64,000 nucleotides of DNA from Nectonema munidae (GCA_030549495.1 JAUIRK010000136.1:1-64000); one strand, 5' to 3'; shown: positions 34,701-47,000, counted from the first letter of the stretch. Notes: generated by a model from the letters alone, not told the origin. Numbers and translations: made by a program.

Positions 34701-37700
34701 CTCTCACGCGTCCCCATCAAGAAGAGCCAACTCCAACTGCTCGGCTGCGTTTGTATGCTCCTCTCTTCTAAGCTGAAGGAAGCAAATCCTCTTCAGGCTC
34801 ACACCATCTGTTCCTACACCGACAACTTTGTAAACCCCAACCAACTTCTAGTAAGACCAATTTTTTGAAAGATTTCCTGAATAAATTCTTTTAGACCGTA
34901 TCAGTGACAGGTATTAGGTTGCGCTTTACCTTTTCCTTGGAAACACATGCGAACTTCTAACTAATAAATGCGTCTCAACATTAGAATGCAGGTACGTATG
35001 TAAATTCTATCGAGTTATGAGCACAACGGAACAAAGTCATTTTTTGTCTACACTCAAAAAAACGGACCACAACCAAATTTCTATCATCTTTGACCTTCTT
35101 TTGATGCCTTTGATAAAATATTTGCTTTATAAAATTAAAAATATTTTATATTGAATAAATCTTTCAATTTATTTTCGTAATTTTTAGTTAAAATTGAAAT
35201 TCTGTTTTTATAATTGAGTTGCTTTAACTTGTAGTTCAGTTATCTTAATTTGAAATTCAAATTATTTAATTTCAATTTCAGCTTTTGAAGTTTTTCATAG
35301 GTCAATAAAGGCAAAATAATTTTTATATAAAGTCAATAAAATTATCAAAAAATATTTAATTTTTTTTTCATTAAGTCAAATTTAAAAAGAATAAAAAAAT
35401 AGACCATTAATTCGTTTTATTTGTTCGCGGCGTCTTTTTTTCAACGAATCAGATGTTTTCCTGAGTTTGGCGCATTTTTACTAGAAAAAAAGAATTTGAT
35501 ATAAAATCCATATGAATTAATATCTTTTACACTTTTTTATTTTGACAAAATAAAGTTTTTGAAAATAGAATTATTTTTACTTTTTCTCTATGTATGGTAA
35601 AGCTTAGACAAATCATTCTAAAATTATGTATACCTTTTTTGATTTATTCTAATCTTTTTAAACACACTTTCTTCAAAAAATTGAAATATGATATTGCATA
35701 AGTATTTTTAGTTTTTTTAAGTTCAATTTTTTATATTTTTTTCCTCTTTGGTTACGGGTCTGGTATAGAAGGAGAAGGTAACTTTGGTCTAGAGACAATT
35801 CGCTCTCGCGACAATTCGTCATCTAAATAATATTGATTTAAAGGCCGAAGAGACATAAGCCCGGATTGTCTTGAAGCTGAATTTTTCTTGAAACGATTAA
35901 CGAAGTCCTACATAACGAGGTTGATCAACGTCTGCAATATGCAAAATCGCGTTGTTCAAGATAATGCCTTTCAATGATTGACATCATAAATAAAAAAAAT
36001 AAAAATAAAAAGCGTGTTACAGCAAAATCCGAACTGATCAAAACCACGCTATGCAAGGACTTCCTACGCACAAAAAAGAGAAGAATATACATAAGTATTT
36101 TTATTTTTTCAGTTATTTGAAGAATTTTATATTTTTAATTTGAAGGAGAAAAGGTGTAGTTTTTCTATTTAATTTTTATAAACACATGTTTAGTTCAAAT
36201 TTAGGAAAATATGCATTATATAGAAGGGTGCTTGTTTTAAAGATGAATATTTGTATTTTTACAGGAGTGGGAGTTACTGACGGTTCAAGTTTTGAATTGG
36301 GACTTGTCAACAATCACTTCACAATGTTACATCGATCACTTTCTTCTAAGAATTCCTATAAAGTTTTTAACCAAGAGAAGTATTCAAGAAATCAAAACAT
36401 ACGCCCAAGATTTCATAACTTTCACTGCACTGAGTAATTTCGCGATATTACTTCATTTTACAAAAAACAATTTTGCATAATTTGTATATATATCTATAGA
36501 CAAAACCAGATTCCTCGAATTTTTTGAAAAATAATTCTAGAATTTAAAATAATCTAATTTGAATTGTAGAGTCTATTCCCCAGATTCCCAACTTGCCCAC
36601 GTGTTTTAGTATTTAAAATTAAATCATATTTGAAACTATACAAAGAAGTATAATCCTTACCCCTTTGATCGCCAGAATTTTGAAGACTAGTTATCTGCTT
36701 TTTAATTGAATTTTATATTATTCCAGATGATTTTCATTTCTTGGGAAACGATTGTCGTACTGACCATCAAATCTTTACTCTTTGACGGCTAGCGTGACAC
36801 CATCGTCCCAAGAAATATGAATTGTCTGCTTAAAATATATAAAATGTCATTGCAAAAGAAACGTGGCAGATAGTCGTCAAAATTCGTCTCTGCAAAGGGT
36901 TAAATAACTAATTAATTAACCAATCAAAAAGCGGATATTTTCGAGTGGTATACATCATACCTTGCATATACGGTGGGATACAATTTTTGCTATGCCGAAA
37001 AATGGTGAATTGGAAAATCAAAATGCCACCAACTAGACACTCGCGAAAATTGAATCGACAAACCGAAGTGTAAAACTAGGATGCCATTGCTACATGCATG
37101 TTTCAGTCTTAACCCATTGACGAACAAGGTGATACCAGTGTTCCGAGAAGTCGGAATTGCTTGCTTTGAATATGTAAAATGGCATTGAAAAAGATTAGTC
37201 TTTAAAATTCTAGTGGCCATTAGCCTCACACACCCAATACACCTCCTGGAGAGGCCATTTTAAAGTTTGCATGAATCAAAAGTCGCATTACCAAAGAGAC
37301 AAGCGGGCACGTATTAGCAGCGTGCATGCATGCCTTCCTGCTGAACAGCGCACGCTCACACCTGCCCACGAAAGAAACAATAGCACCCATCATACCACTA
37401 CTGTATACGATTCGCTGCTATTTTATTCATCACATGACTAGGCACGTAGAGGACTTGCGTGACTTGCTTCCTTTGTTGTGCTTTGGCCTAATTCCAATGA
37501 TCTACTAAATGCTCTGTCCCCTCATCAAAGACGGCAGAGTGAGTGAAGAAGGGATTCTAGAGTACAGCTGCTTACACTGAAAAGAACTTTTATTGTGGTG
37601 ATGCACAAACTTCGTATTAATATTATTGAATCACATTATTATCTATACACCTGAGTGTATTTCATTCGATCAACTACAACACGTATATTTTCTAGAATTA

Positions 37701-40700
37701 ACGCCTCTTTTGAATAACAACTTTCCTGTTTAATTTGAGCTCAGATACCTAGAGCTAAAAAGTCGGGTAAATGCCCTCTCCATTTTTTACCTAGTGTTTA
37801 TTAGGGTTTTTACTAGGTAGAATGAAATGGCGTAGTTGTTTCAGAAAACTGGTTGACCCCTACTCTTTGGGAACAATAACCAGGCCTAGAAGGCAAAATG
37901 GATGATGATGATGTTTATTAGGGTTTGCATAAGTATCGAAAATTAGGAACCGGTACCTATACCGAAAAAAACTTACAAAACCAGGAAATCTCGGTTCCAA
38001 ACGGTTCCTTAAGGAGATATATAGACAGCAAAAAGATGCAATGAAATTGATGTTTTTGATTTTTTATAAACTGATGTACACTTTTTTTTTCTATATCATT
38101 ATCATTAAAATGGTTCTAAGAGAAAATTGTGCAAACGACAAAAGTGTGCAGCAGAGAAAAAAAAGAAAAAGAAACTATTTTGTCGTTTGCACACTTTTCT
38201 CCGTTTACCATTAAAATGAGATGACAATGAAAAAAAGATTTTATATGAATGAAGTGCAGTAAAGTTTTATGCAGAGAATTGCATAGTGAAATAAATCAAT
38301 TACAACTAAGTTATTCTCGGAACCGGGAATACTTTTCGGTTCCGAGACAGTTCCCAAATTTTTAGAAGCGGGAAAGTCCCGGTATTTCAGAACCGGGAGC
38401 AAACGCTAGTGTCTATGTTAGATACGGTTCCATGTAAATATTACCTCTAAATTCCATCCTACGAAATTTCGATGCCCGAATAATTCACCCCACTATTGTT
38501 TGCTATATTAAGTGAGAAAAGTCGTTCTTTGCTCTAAAAAATGAAAGTGAAAGCCATATAATTCAATTTGAATATATTCAAAAAATCCAAGTTTAGGTTT
38601 AATTTTCTATTGGCTCTAGTTGCTTCCTTTTATATCATTCAAAGAAAAGTGGTTGGCAGTGAAAATTACATATATGAGAGGCACAACGACAATGTGAAGA
38701 AAACAAGATATTCTAAAATTAATCATTTTTTTTAATTTTAGCTAACTCTAAAATTAATCATATTTTTTTAAATGATTACATTTTCTGGAGCAGTTTTTCG
38801 GTAAGCGGGAATTACCTGAAATGAAAAATTAATGGGGCGGAAGTTTCCTGGAGGGGGGGGGGAGATTTAGGGGTTAAATTTACAGGGGTTGAATATACGG
38901 GTCATGATTATCGAGGATATTCCCTAGAAAATCTATGATGATATACAATTTTGAATGAACACTTTTATATATAATTTTATGATTAAACCTAGCTACTTTT
39001 TAGAAAATCTCAATTAAAATTTTGATTGATCAAAACATTTTTTCAAATTTTACATAACTTTTTGTCTTTTATACCAAATCGACCATGCTAGTTTTATTTT
39101 TGGATTCAATTTTGGCATTTAAGATTTGAAAATATCAAAAAGTTTCAATCAAATTTGCATTTAACGTCTGAAAATTGTTTCTTAAAATATTTTTCAAAAT
39201 TAAAAAAAATCTATGTTTTTATATTCAAATCGGCCATGCTGGTTTCCTTTCTGGACTCAGTTTTTGCAATTAGAATTTGGAAATGTTTGAAAGTTTCGTT
39301 AAAATTTGTAGTTTACGTCTAAAAATTGTTTCCAAAAACATTCATTGAAATTTTAAATAAAATATATTTTTTAAAACTAAATTGAAAATGCTGATTTCAT
39401 TTCTGGACGCAGTTTTTGCAAATAGAGTATAAAAACCTGTGGAATTAGCAATCAAATTAGTCGTTTCCGAAAACTCATCATAGTATGAAGAGCAATATTA
39501 CACACTGTATAAAGAAATGGCCTAGAGACTACAAGCAGATAAAGAATTTGTAACGAAAACAATGGAGGTCCTTTCGAGATAGCTAATTTACTGACAGGTA
39601 AAATATTTTGAGTGAACTAAAAAACTAATCTGAACTTGCAGTCGCCTGAAATCTTTTGATTTTTGAATACATAAATTATTTGTGCTTAATTAATAAACCT
39701 ACTTTCATTGAATTAGAAAATATATTCTCAAAAATAAAATATCTTTGTAATGCATTTGAACACAAGCTTAAAAATTGGGAAAACTCATTTTAAAGCAAAG
39801 GAGAATTTTTCTGGGTATAAGCGGATGCGGTTACAAAATCTCATTCTTGCATTACTCTGAATCTACTCGTAGAAAAGGGATCAAGAATCGATGAATTGAT
39901 ATATGTTATAACCACACTATAATATCCTTAAGGGTTTAATCAACCAGCGGACCATATGTTTTACATGGCTGCATAAAGACGCGATGTTTCTATTTTTATT
40001 TCGATGTTTTATAAGATTTAATATTTTTATTTAACACTTCTATTATCTAAAAAATAATAATTTTAAATCTCTCCATTTATATCTAATGAATATTTTCAGA
40101 AAAATTCCTATTTGTTTTTTTTCAATAGTATATAAAGCAATTCTTCATTTTGGGGCAATTAACGATTTTGGTCATTTTGATTTAAAAAAATTTTGGTCGT
40201 TATACTATCTAAAATTTGAAAATGTTGAAATATTGAAAATTTGATATTATTTTAGACATAGATTTCATTTCCCATCCCCCTTCACTTTTATGCCTGGCTT
40301 GCATTCTGGCATCATATCATTATTTAAACATTGAAGATAAAAGTGTAATGGAAGAAATATCATCTCTCATCAAATATTTCCATGAAATTATTCCTTTAAT
40401 AAATAAGGCAAGTTCAAATTATTTTTATACACTTTTCATTTTATAGAAGCTAAAATTTCACTAGCCAGAGACGAATAGAATTAATGGGGCATTTAATTTA
40501 CTTTACAAACATATCAACAATGTTTTATTAAACTGAAGTAGATCCACAGCAACATCTGTGAATTTAAGTTATTCGAATAGAATGTTATCTTCCCAACACA
40601 TGATTTTGCGCAGAGGTTATAATTCCGGGTTCAATTAATTAATCTTTTTTATTCCTTTATTTTCAGATTATTTGTAATTAACACTATAAGTCAGTTTTTT

Positions 40701-42615
40701 CCAAAATATTTTGGTTATGAGTTTTCTTTTTGGATTAACGAATTTAAATTTTAACTGAACAATTGGCAGCCATAAGAATATGGTAAATATGGCATTATGA
40801 TTAGCTGGAAGCATATTGCAATGTGTTCATATGCGCAATTAGTTGGAGTTGATTGCAAATCAATAAAACAAACATTATTTTATAACTACTCGCAAATAAC
40901 CATTTCTTTCATTATTTCCATTTCCATTGAAATTTGTACTGAGACACTAATAAGTTTTTTATTGTTCGAGTCAAGTAAATATACTCAATTCTCTTATAAT
41001 TTTATACGTTTATTTATTAAACAAAAATTTTTTAAATAGTTCGTTAAATATTAATAATTTTTTATTCAAAATAGATAGATTTTTATCTCGTCAGGAATTC
41101 ATTTCATTGAAGTTTCATTCTTATTACAGTGGAGCTAAATGCTATTACTTAATATAAGCCATTCCATGTTATAGCAAAAAGGAAAATTAAAAATTAAGTT
41201 AAAATTAAACTGTAAAAATATTGAGAACATGAGATTTGGTTAAAACTTAAATTTTCAATGTCTTAATTCTATCGGTTGCCCGACAAAATGCAGATGGAAA
41301 TAATTTAGTTGGAAAAAATATCGACAGTCATAATGTCGACAGACATAATATTGACATTCCTTTGAAATAGGATATAATATTGGCGCCAAAAATTTTACCG
41401 AATCATAAAGTATTTTACAGATTTAATTAACTAAATAACTAACTGACTAGCTAATGAACTCAACATTCAACTAAATTATTTCTCGATAACATTAACATAT
41501 TTAACAATAAATTAAATCAGCACCAAGATACAATGGTTTATTATTATCGTTATCGTTCTTGGTCTCGATACTCTGTCTGTGGAAATTATGTCGCTCAACA
41601 CGGAATGGTACAGTTTCGCGCAGACCCTTTTTGACGCGAGACTTTAATCAATTAAATCCGTTCAAATCTGGTTTTTTAAGAAGTGTAAAATTTATAGTTA
41701 TGATAAACAAAGTTAAAAGATTAACTTTGAATGAGAGAATTCCTTAAATTTATATCGTAAGTAAAAGAAGCAAACTTTCTTTGAAATAACAATAGTCCGA
41801 ATTTGTATAGCAACATTGCTCAAAAATATCACATACCCAAAATTTAGTTTCAAAACTTCTCCTTTAACCCATTAAGACAAGAAAAGACGATATCTAAAAA
41901 CACAGAGTTATATTAAAGTATTGAAAAAAGAGAAAAGAAAATAGTAAAAAGGAAAGGTAAAGGGTTAACTCAAAAGATGCTTCTTGGTTTATGACAACAT
42001 TTCAAATAGGTATGACGCCATTCATATTTTGCATTAATTTTTGACAAAACCTTTTCAATTTAAGGATACCCCTAATGATTCTATAAAAATAATGAATAGA
42101 GCAAAATACAGCTGGCATTTTATGTTAAGACATGTTTCCACTATGGAAAACATTTTAAGCTCATGCAATAGGTTTCAATAGATTTTCTCAAACTTAAATC
42201 TTGGAAATAAAAGTGCAAGCACGCTTACAATTATAGATTGTTCTGCAACATAATATTCTCAAAGTGAAAAATTTAGATGAAATCTTTCAAGGTTAATTTT
42301 TTTATATTTTGTTAATCGATTGTTTTAAAATTAAGGTTTTTTAATATTGTAATTTTGTTTAAAATTTGGAAAATTATTAAAAACATCATAGAACTCAGAG
42401 ACAAATTTCATTGATCAATTCATTCATTCCATCAAAAATTGAGAAAAGCATAAGCACAGCAAGACTTTTATGACTTTCTTCAAATGCGTGATTTAATAAA
42501 ACATTTTTTTAAAAATCTATATCAATTTTAAAGTTTTGCTTTTTTTATTTAGGAAAAGTTGGAACTTCTAGTTACAAAAATTGAAGAGTCATATAACAAT
42601 TACATAATGAAATAA
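31361..42615 (+). CDS. CycD: G1/S-specific cyclin D (five coding exons)
   Basis: D-type cyclin, the regulatory partner of CDK4/6 that drives G1 progression through Rb phosphorylation in the nucleus. Exons: 31361..31780, 34635..34850, 36265..36433, 40256..40407, 42553..42615; sum 1020 nt, 339 residues plus stop, open throughout. The first cyclin box shows [48 protein letters not shown] and ICSYTDN; the second starts near [17 protein letters not shown] and continues through [15 protein letters not shown]. Exon 2 is 216 nt and all phases (0, 0, 1, 0) match vertebrate cyclin D genes as I know them. The N-terminus is about 75 residues longer than human cyclin D1 and has no LxCxE Rb-binding motif; the C-terminus is short and lacks a Thr-Pro degradation site. 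AATAAA at 42611 overlaps the stop; a second lies near 42879. The 3' neighbour is convergent glutathione synthetase. Confidence 0.93.
31781..34634 (+). other. Cyclin D intron 1
   Basis: Contains extreme low-complexity A/T at 32620..32800 and a C run at 33305. A hAT-like start, CAGTGCTTCCTAAGTGGG, at about 32311 has no matching second end. No coding signal. Confidence 0.75.
34635..34850 (+). CDS. CycD: Cyclin D exon 2 (core cyclin box)
   Basis: 216 nt between acceptor CTTTTTAG and donor GTAAGA, phase 0 on both sides. Reads [37 protein letters not shown], then [15 protein letters not shown] and [12 protein letters not shown], collinear without gaps with human cyclin D1 exon 2, including the KK pair after the LDRFLS segment that contacts the kinase. 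Confidence 0.95.
34851..36264 (+). other. Cyclin D intron 2
   Basis: AT-rich. At 35780..35900 it holds a scrap of the GACAATTCGGCC MITE family (GGTCTAGAGACAATTCGC, GCGACAATTCG). No coding signal. Confidence 0.7.
36265..36433 (+). CDS. CycD: Cyclin D exon 3
   Basis: 169 nt between acceptor TTTTTACAG and donor GTAATT, entering in phase 0 and leaving in phase 1. Reads [30 protein letters not shown], then [15 protein letters not shown], matching human MELLLVNKLKWNLAAMT...FIEHFLSKMP...RKHAQTFVALCAT. It is nine bases longer than the human exon, which keeps phase 1. Confidence 0.93.
36660..36900. mobile_element. Palindromic piggyBac-type MITE
   Basis: The left arm starts CCCTTTGATCGCCAGAATTTTG and the right arm ends CAAAATTCGTCTCTGCAAAGGG. 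Both run inward through a TTTCATTTCTTGG / CCAAGAAAT block, so the element is a long imperfect inverted repeat. The right side is followed by TTAA (36901..36904) and the left preceded by TTAC. CCCTTT ends with TTAA targets are the piggyBac signature. Confidence 0.7.
37120..37207 (+). mobile_element. Single-arm copy of the same piggyBac-type MITE
   Basis: TTAACCCATTGACG at 37116, then CCAGTGTTCCGAGAAGT, TAAAATGGCATTGAAAAAG and GTCTTTAAAATTCT. This is one arm of the palindromic family, without the second arm. Confidence 0.6.
37919..38408. mobile_element. hAT-type non-autonomous element
   Basis: 490 bp with terminal inverted repeats TAGGGTTTGC and GCAAACGCTA. Flanks ATGTTTAT (37911..37918) and GTGTCTAT (38409..38416) are an imperfect 8-bp duplication (6 of 8). 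Subterminal GAACCGG words recur on both sides in inverse orientation. No coding capacity. Confidence 0.75.
38129..38192. other. Internal 15-bp perfect hairpin
   Basis: GTGCAAACGACAAAA (38129..38143) and its exact reverse complement (38178..38192) flank a purine-rich spacer, inside the hAT-type element at 37919..38408. The transcript could fold as a stem. Confidence 0.6.
39000..39440. repeat. ~150-bp tandem repeat, locus 1
   Basis: Three diverged units start at about 39071, 39221 and 39374 (ATACCAAATCGACCATGCT and variants). Each is followed by TTTC.TTTCTGGACTCAGTTTTTGCA and a GTTTACGTCTGAAAATTG block. The same unit flanks the Tigger element at 45.3 kb and 50.6 kb. Confidence 0.8.
40256..40407 (+). 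CDS. CycD: Cyclin D exon 4
   Basis: 152 nt after acceptor ATTATTTTAG, phase 1 in, phase 0 out. Reads [20 protein letters not shown], then [19 protein letters not shown], matching human VKFISNPPSMVAAGSVVAAV. Ends AATAAG followed by GCAAGT, the standard GC-type donor; read-through would stop after 13 more codons. Confidence 0.88.
40408..40413 (+). other. GC-AG splice donor of cyclin D intron 4
   Basis: AAG then GCAAGT fits the strong consensus of GC-AG donors. Joining it to the acceptor TTTTTTATTTAG at 42552 keeps phase 0 and yields a tail that aligns with cyclin D. The nearer AG at 40446 would leave a 39-base intron, which is implausibly short. Confidence 0.7.
40414..42552 (+). other. Cyclin D intron 4
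   Basis: AT-rich with low-complexity ORFs only. Holds a possible minimal TTAA-flanked element at 41868..41964. Confidence 0.7.
41868..41964. mobile_element. Minimal TTAA-flanked element (candidate)
   Basis: 97 bp starting CCCATTAAG and ending GTAAAGGG, with TTAA on both sides (41864..41867, 41965..41968). Termini resemble the piggyBac-type MITE family at 36660..36900, but terminal inverted repeats beyond CCC are poor. Confidence 0.4.
42553..42615 (+). CDS. CycD: Cyclin D exon 5 (short C-terminal exon)
   Basis: 63 nt from acceptor [29 protein letters not shown], then TAA. It corresponds to the last helix of human cyclin D1 (CQEQIEALLESSLRQ). The acidic tail with the Thr286-Pro degron of cyclin D1 is absent. 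Confidence 0.8.
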   Translation, partial: EKLELLVTKIEESYNNYIMK

Positions 42616-43905
42616 ATTCCTTCCTAATATATGCTGCTAACTCTATTGAAGAAATTAATGCTAATATTAAAATTAAATTTTGCATTCACATGTGTCTTAA
42701 CTCCAAATATATTGATCTCCTTTTTTTGTCTTAAATTGCAAACGTCTACGAACCAGGAACGAAGAAGCTCTTCCTATAGTGCATTTTTATTGTGTCATTT
42801 TAATAGTAGCATATTTGTGTTTACGTTTATTTTAAAATTGTTTTCATATCCTTTGTTTATTATTGTCCTGTCCAATGTGAATAAATATATCATCATCACA
42901 TTTGTTTTAGTTATATTACAATCGACCATCACCCATTCGGAATGCTCAGGACTCGGCTGTCTCTGGAATAGTCATTTTTCAGAATGATCAGTTGGCAAAA
43001 TTTTACTTTATATAACTTATAATTTTACTTGTCCAGTTCTGTTGTACAAATTTACTTTAAAATATAAAACTAAAAGAGGAAAATATGCTTTTATAAAAAA
43101 AATTTTTAATGAGATAAAATAATTCAAAATCGGTGTTAATTAGACGTTGGAAGTAATGAATTTTCACATTTTGTTTCTTATAAAGAGTGTTTTTGGAGAC
43201 TTGTTTCGAATACATTTCAAACGCTCTTTCATACATATATTTTTTTAATTTAATGGGGACTTTAATTTTCGTTATAAACAAATTTGATAAATTGGCGAGC
43301 AAATTTTACTGCTTAAATTAAAACTAATAGGACGAAAGCATTTATTGATCATTTCCAAGTTTAATAATAAAGTTATTTCAGAGTAGAAGAATTTGGTTAT
43401 TACGAGAGATTTACCAGAGCACTCTAAGAGTTTCGGTTCGACATAAATTTTAAAACCGCGTCAACACATTGAAAAATCTTGATGGAGTATCTGAAAAGAG
43501 AAGTCTTCAAATTGTGTATAAAGTCCATCATAGCGTTGCAGCAATTCGACAAATAGTTTTAAGTTGATCAGGAATGATTTTTTAAATGCAACATTTTTAG
43601 GATAAAATAATTAATTTTTTACACGCTTCTGTCATATTTTTGTCTTCACAAAAATGATAGCAACATAAAAGAGAAGGTAATGAATAATCGGAAATAAATT
43701 GATCAGAATTAACTGGAAAAAGTTAATTGATATCGTAGGTTACAGTTTAATTTCTGTCATAAAAATAAATTATAAGTACACAGATTTTAAAAAGCAAAAT
43801 GGAGTTAAAACAAATAAAGTAGCAGATTTTTTGGAAAAAAATCACATTTTATAGCGATTTGAAAAATTAATTGAAATTGAAAGAATATTTATTACAGAAA
43901 AATTA

Positions 43906-44029
43906 TTAGTATAAGTATGGCGAGTCGAGACATCCAAAACCTGCCACTATTCCACCTTCAGCGGATGAAGAGAGCTTCGATCGTAAAAGACTTCCACATG
44001 TTCGCGACAATGACAAACTTTTCTTCGAT
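43906..44029 (-). CDS. GSS: GSS terminal exon
   Basis: 124 nt, acceptor TTTTTAAAAAG (weak polypyrimidine tract), stop TAA at 43906. SKKSLSLSRTCGSLLRSK then EGGIVAGFGCLDSPYLY; human QEKTLVMNKHVGHLLRTK...DGGVAAGVAVLDNPYPV, with no gap between the phase-2 junction and LLR. Confidence 0.92.
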
Positions 44030-47000
44030 CTTTTTAAAAAGAAACTTTTTATATGCACTGTATTTTATATTAATATCTGATCAAATCGATAATATAATAT
44101 TAATATCTAATATAAATCTGATAATATTAATATTCGATAAAGATCAATATTTTAATTCGATCTTTTTAAAAAGAAACTTTTTGTATGCACTGTGAAGTAT
44201 TAATTCAAAGCAATAACATAAAGCAGAATTCTTTAGGCTTCTTTTATAAAAGGCTGCACTCAGATTGCCAATTTATATTTTTTACTAGTCTACTAAAAGT
44301 TGTTGAAAGAAGTACATGGGGATGAATTTTTATATTCCTTATAAAAAAAAAGTAAAGTAGAGGAAAAAAGAAAAAGGTACGTAATGAAGGATAAAATAAG
44401 TTTATGCCTCAATTTACGTATGTATACTAAAAGGATTTAGGGATGGTGAAAAACTAGAATTAAAAAATATCAGATAATAAAATGTTTTCAAAATCTACTA
44501 AATTGTCTCTTTTATTTCATTATAAGTTATTTTTATATGAATGGAAAAAATTATTCACTCTTCTAACATTAGAAATTAAACTAGTTTCCACAAACCAAAA
44601 ATTTTGTTTTCAAATCGTTTGTACTTAAAAATATTTTATTTTTCTATTCTGCCCTAAAAAACGAATCGTAAATGGAATAAAATGGAAAAAAAACTTAAAA
44701 AAATGCAAATCACAGGATTTAGTTTCAGATTATTTTAAAAGAGTTCACCTGCAGCAGTAGAAATTAAAAGGAGACCGCAGGGGGCATTGGAGAAAGTACA
44801 AGGACATCCTTTGACAACCCTGAGATAAAGTTTTTGATATATCAAAAATGATACAGTATAAGCAGTCAATAATGCAATATTTTACTTTAAAAGACATTTA
44901 GCCATATTAATGCTAGGGGAGGAGTAAAACTAATAACCGTCACTAAAATGTAACAAAATTAGCTGAATTATATCACTTAAAATTTTGTGACTTTTCTAAA
45001 AATCGTTAGCTGCATACTTTGGTACCATTTTCATGGTAGTTGAATGACACTCATTTTAAAACCAGTCAATAAAAATCAAAAATTAATATTTTTTTCAACA
45101 AAATTTTGACATTATTTGTAGTTACCATTATAGCTTATAGGGGATACTTCCTTGAAAATAATTTATAATTAAATACAGTTTAGAACGCATAACATTTTAT
45201 ATATTTAATTAATCATGGCTACTTTTTAGAAAATGTTCTAGAAAATTTTGATTAGAAATATATCAAATAAAATTTGGTGTTTTATACCAAATCGACTATA
45301 CTGGTTTGATTTCTGGACTCAGATTTTGGATTTAAGGTTTGAAAATATCTGACAGTGTTAATTAATAAAATTTGAGCGTTACGTTTGAAAACGATCTCCA
45401 CAAATATTCCCTTTAATTCAACCATGATAGTTTCATTTCTGAACTGTTTTGGGTTTTAAGGTTTGAAAATATCTGCAAGTGTCAATCAAATACCCATAAT
45501 ATCCGAGTTACGACCACTTTTAGCAGTTTCACAATACAATAGTAATGTATAACGCAGCGCATATATTGCTGTAGGTACGGCAGCGCTCGGCTTTGCGTAC
45601 GACAATTACGGCAGTGCAGCTTCTCAAATTCATAGCATTCTACTACTACAGGCATTGAGTAAATATCATTCAAGTAACATTTTTACATTTCATAATACAT
45701 ATTATATTTATGATATTATATTTATTTTAGCCTTACTATGGTTTATAAGAGAAATTCCAAATTAACAGACGGCAATTCTACAAAGAAAGCGAAGTTCGTT
45801 GGAGACAAAGATGCATGTGATAAAACAGTATGAAGATGGGAAAAAAAGTAAATTCTATTGCTAGAGATCTCTATCTTTCCCACTCAACGGTGTCTTCAAT
45901 TTTGAAAAACAAAGATCGCATTAGAGAAGCAGTGAAAGCAGCAGCCCCCATTAAATCAACGATAATTACAAAAAATCGTGAAGGACCGATTGCTGAGATG
46001 GAAAAGTTGCTTTTTACTTGGTTGGAAGATAATAGACAAAGAGGTGTGAAAGTGATGTTGCAAGCAGTACAAAGTAAAGCTAGAAGTTTATTTCGGATGT
46101 TGAAAGAACGCGCAGTTAAAGAATACGCATCATTAGAATTCATAGCAAGTAATAGATGGTTTAGTCGTTTTCGAGAGCGTTATCAGGTTTATCACGTGTT
46201 GTCGAGAGGTGAGGCTGCAAATTGTGACGAGCCTGCAGGTAAAGCATTTGTTGAAAAATTTAATAAATTGATTGAAGATGAGGGATATTTGCTAGAGCAA
46301 ATTTTTAATGTAGATGAAACAGCTTTGTTTTGGAAGAAAATGCCCAAAGGGACTTCCATTAGTAAAGAATTCTCAAGTGCACCAGGGCACAAGGCAATTA
46401 AAGAAAGATTCACTTTATTGTTTGGTGGGAACATTGCAGGACACAAATTAAAACCTTTTCTTATTGGACTTTCAGAAAACCCACGTGCACTGAAAAACGT
46501 GAATAAGTATACCCCCTATTTATTATCGTAGTAAGCAAAAAGCTTGGATGGTACGCGCACTGTTTGAAGATTGGTTTAATAACTGTTTTGTTCATGAAAT
46601 GCGTCAATATAAAGGCATTCCTTTTAAAATTTTATTGGTGCTTGACAATGCGCTGGCCATCATACTAACTTGGATCATATTTATTCAAATATAAAAGTTA
46701 TGTTTTTTCCTGCTAATACTTCTCCTCTCCTTCAACCTATGGACCAAGGAGCGATTTCTACCTTTAAGGCGCACTATTGCGCATTTCTTTTGATCAGGCT
46801 ATCGAAGCTATGGATGCAAACCCTGGTTTGACTTTGCGTGATTATTGGAAATCATACAATATTTATCACTGCATCAAGCATGTTGCTATTACTTGGGATT
46901 TTGTAACAGAAAAATGTATGCAGGGAGTATCGAAACAGTGTAACAAGCGCTTTTTTCAAAATTTTGTTAGTTTTGATAACGAGGAAGAATTAAGCAATGT

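Larger units (their letters stand above)
36434..40255 (+). other. Cyclin D intron 3
   Basis: 3.8 kb with two piggyBac-type MITE copies (36660..36900, 37120..37207), a 490-bp hAT-type element (37919..38408) and a block of the ~150-bp repeat (39000..39440). A short unassigned ORF lies at 37326..37508. Confidence 0.8.

Noticed and set aside
36186-36437. 83-codon + strand ORF overlapping cyclin D exon 3
   Set aside because: Out-of-frame shadow of exon 3 (the 36292 frame is the coding one).
36721-36780. Apparent acceptor TTATTCCAG with an ORF as cyclin D exon 4
   Set aside because: The text is an arm of a dispersed palindromic MITE and does not align with cyclin D; the real exon 4 is at 40256.
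40408-40446. Read-through of cyclin D exon 4 to TAG at 40446, or a 39-base intron
   Set aside because: The read-through tail does not resemble cyclin D, a 39-base intron is too short, and exon 5 at 42553 aligns with the final helix in phase.
42631-42987. 118-codon ORF after cyclin D
   Set aside because: Hydrophobic low-complexity translation of T-rich DNA in the likely 3' UTR; no motif.
43917-44195. + strand ORF of 92 codons starting MASRDIQNLPLF, and a + frame reading IPPSADEESFDRKRLPHV
   Set aside because: The reverse strand of the same bases encodes the last glutathione synthetase exon with exact phase and alignment, so the + frames are shadows.
45871-46446. - strand ORFs of 84-90 codons over the Tigger transposase
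   Set aside because: Shadows of the + strand transposase, which carries the recognisable HTH and DDE motifs.
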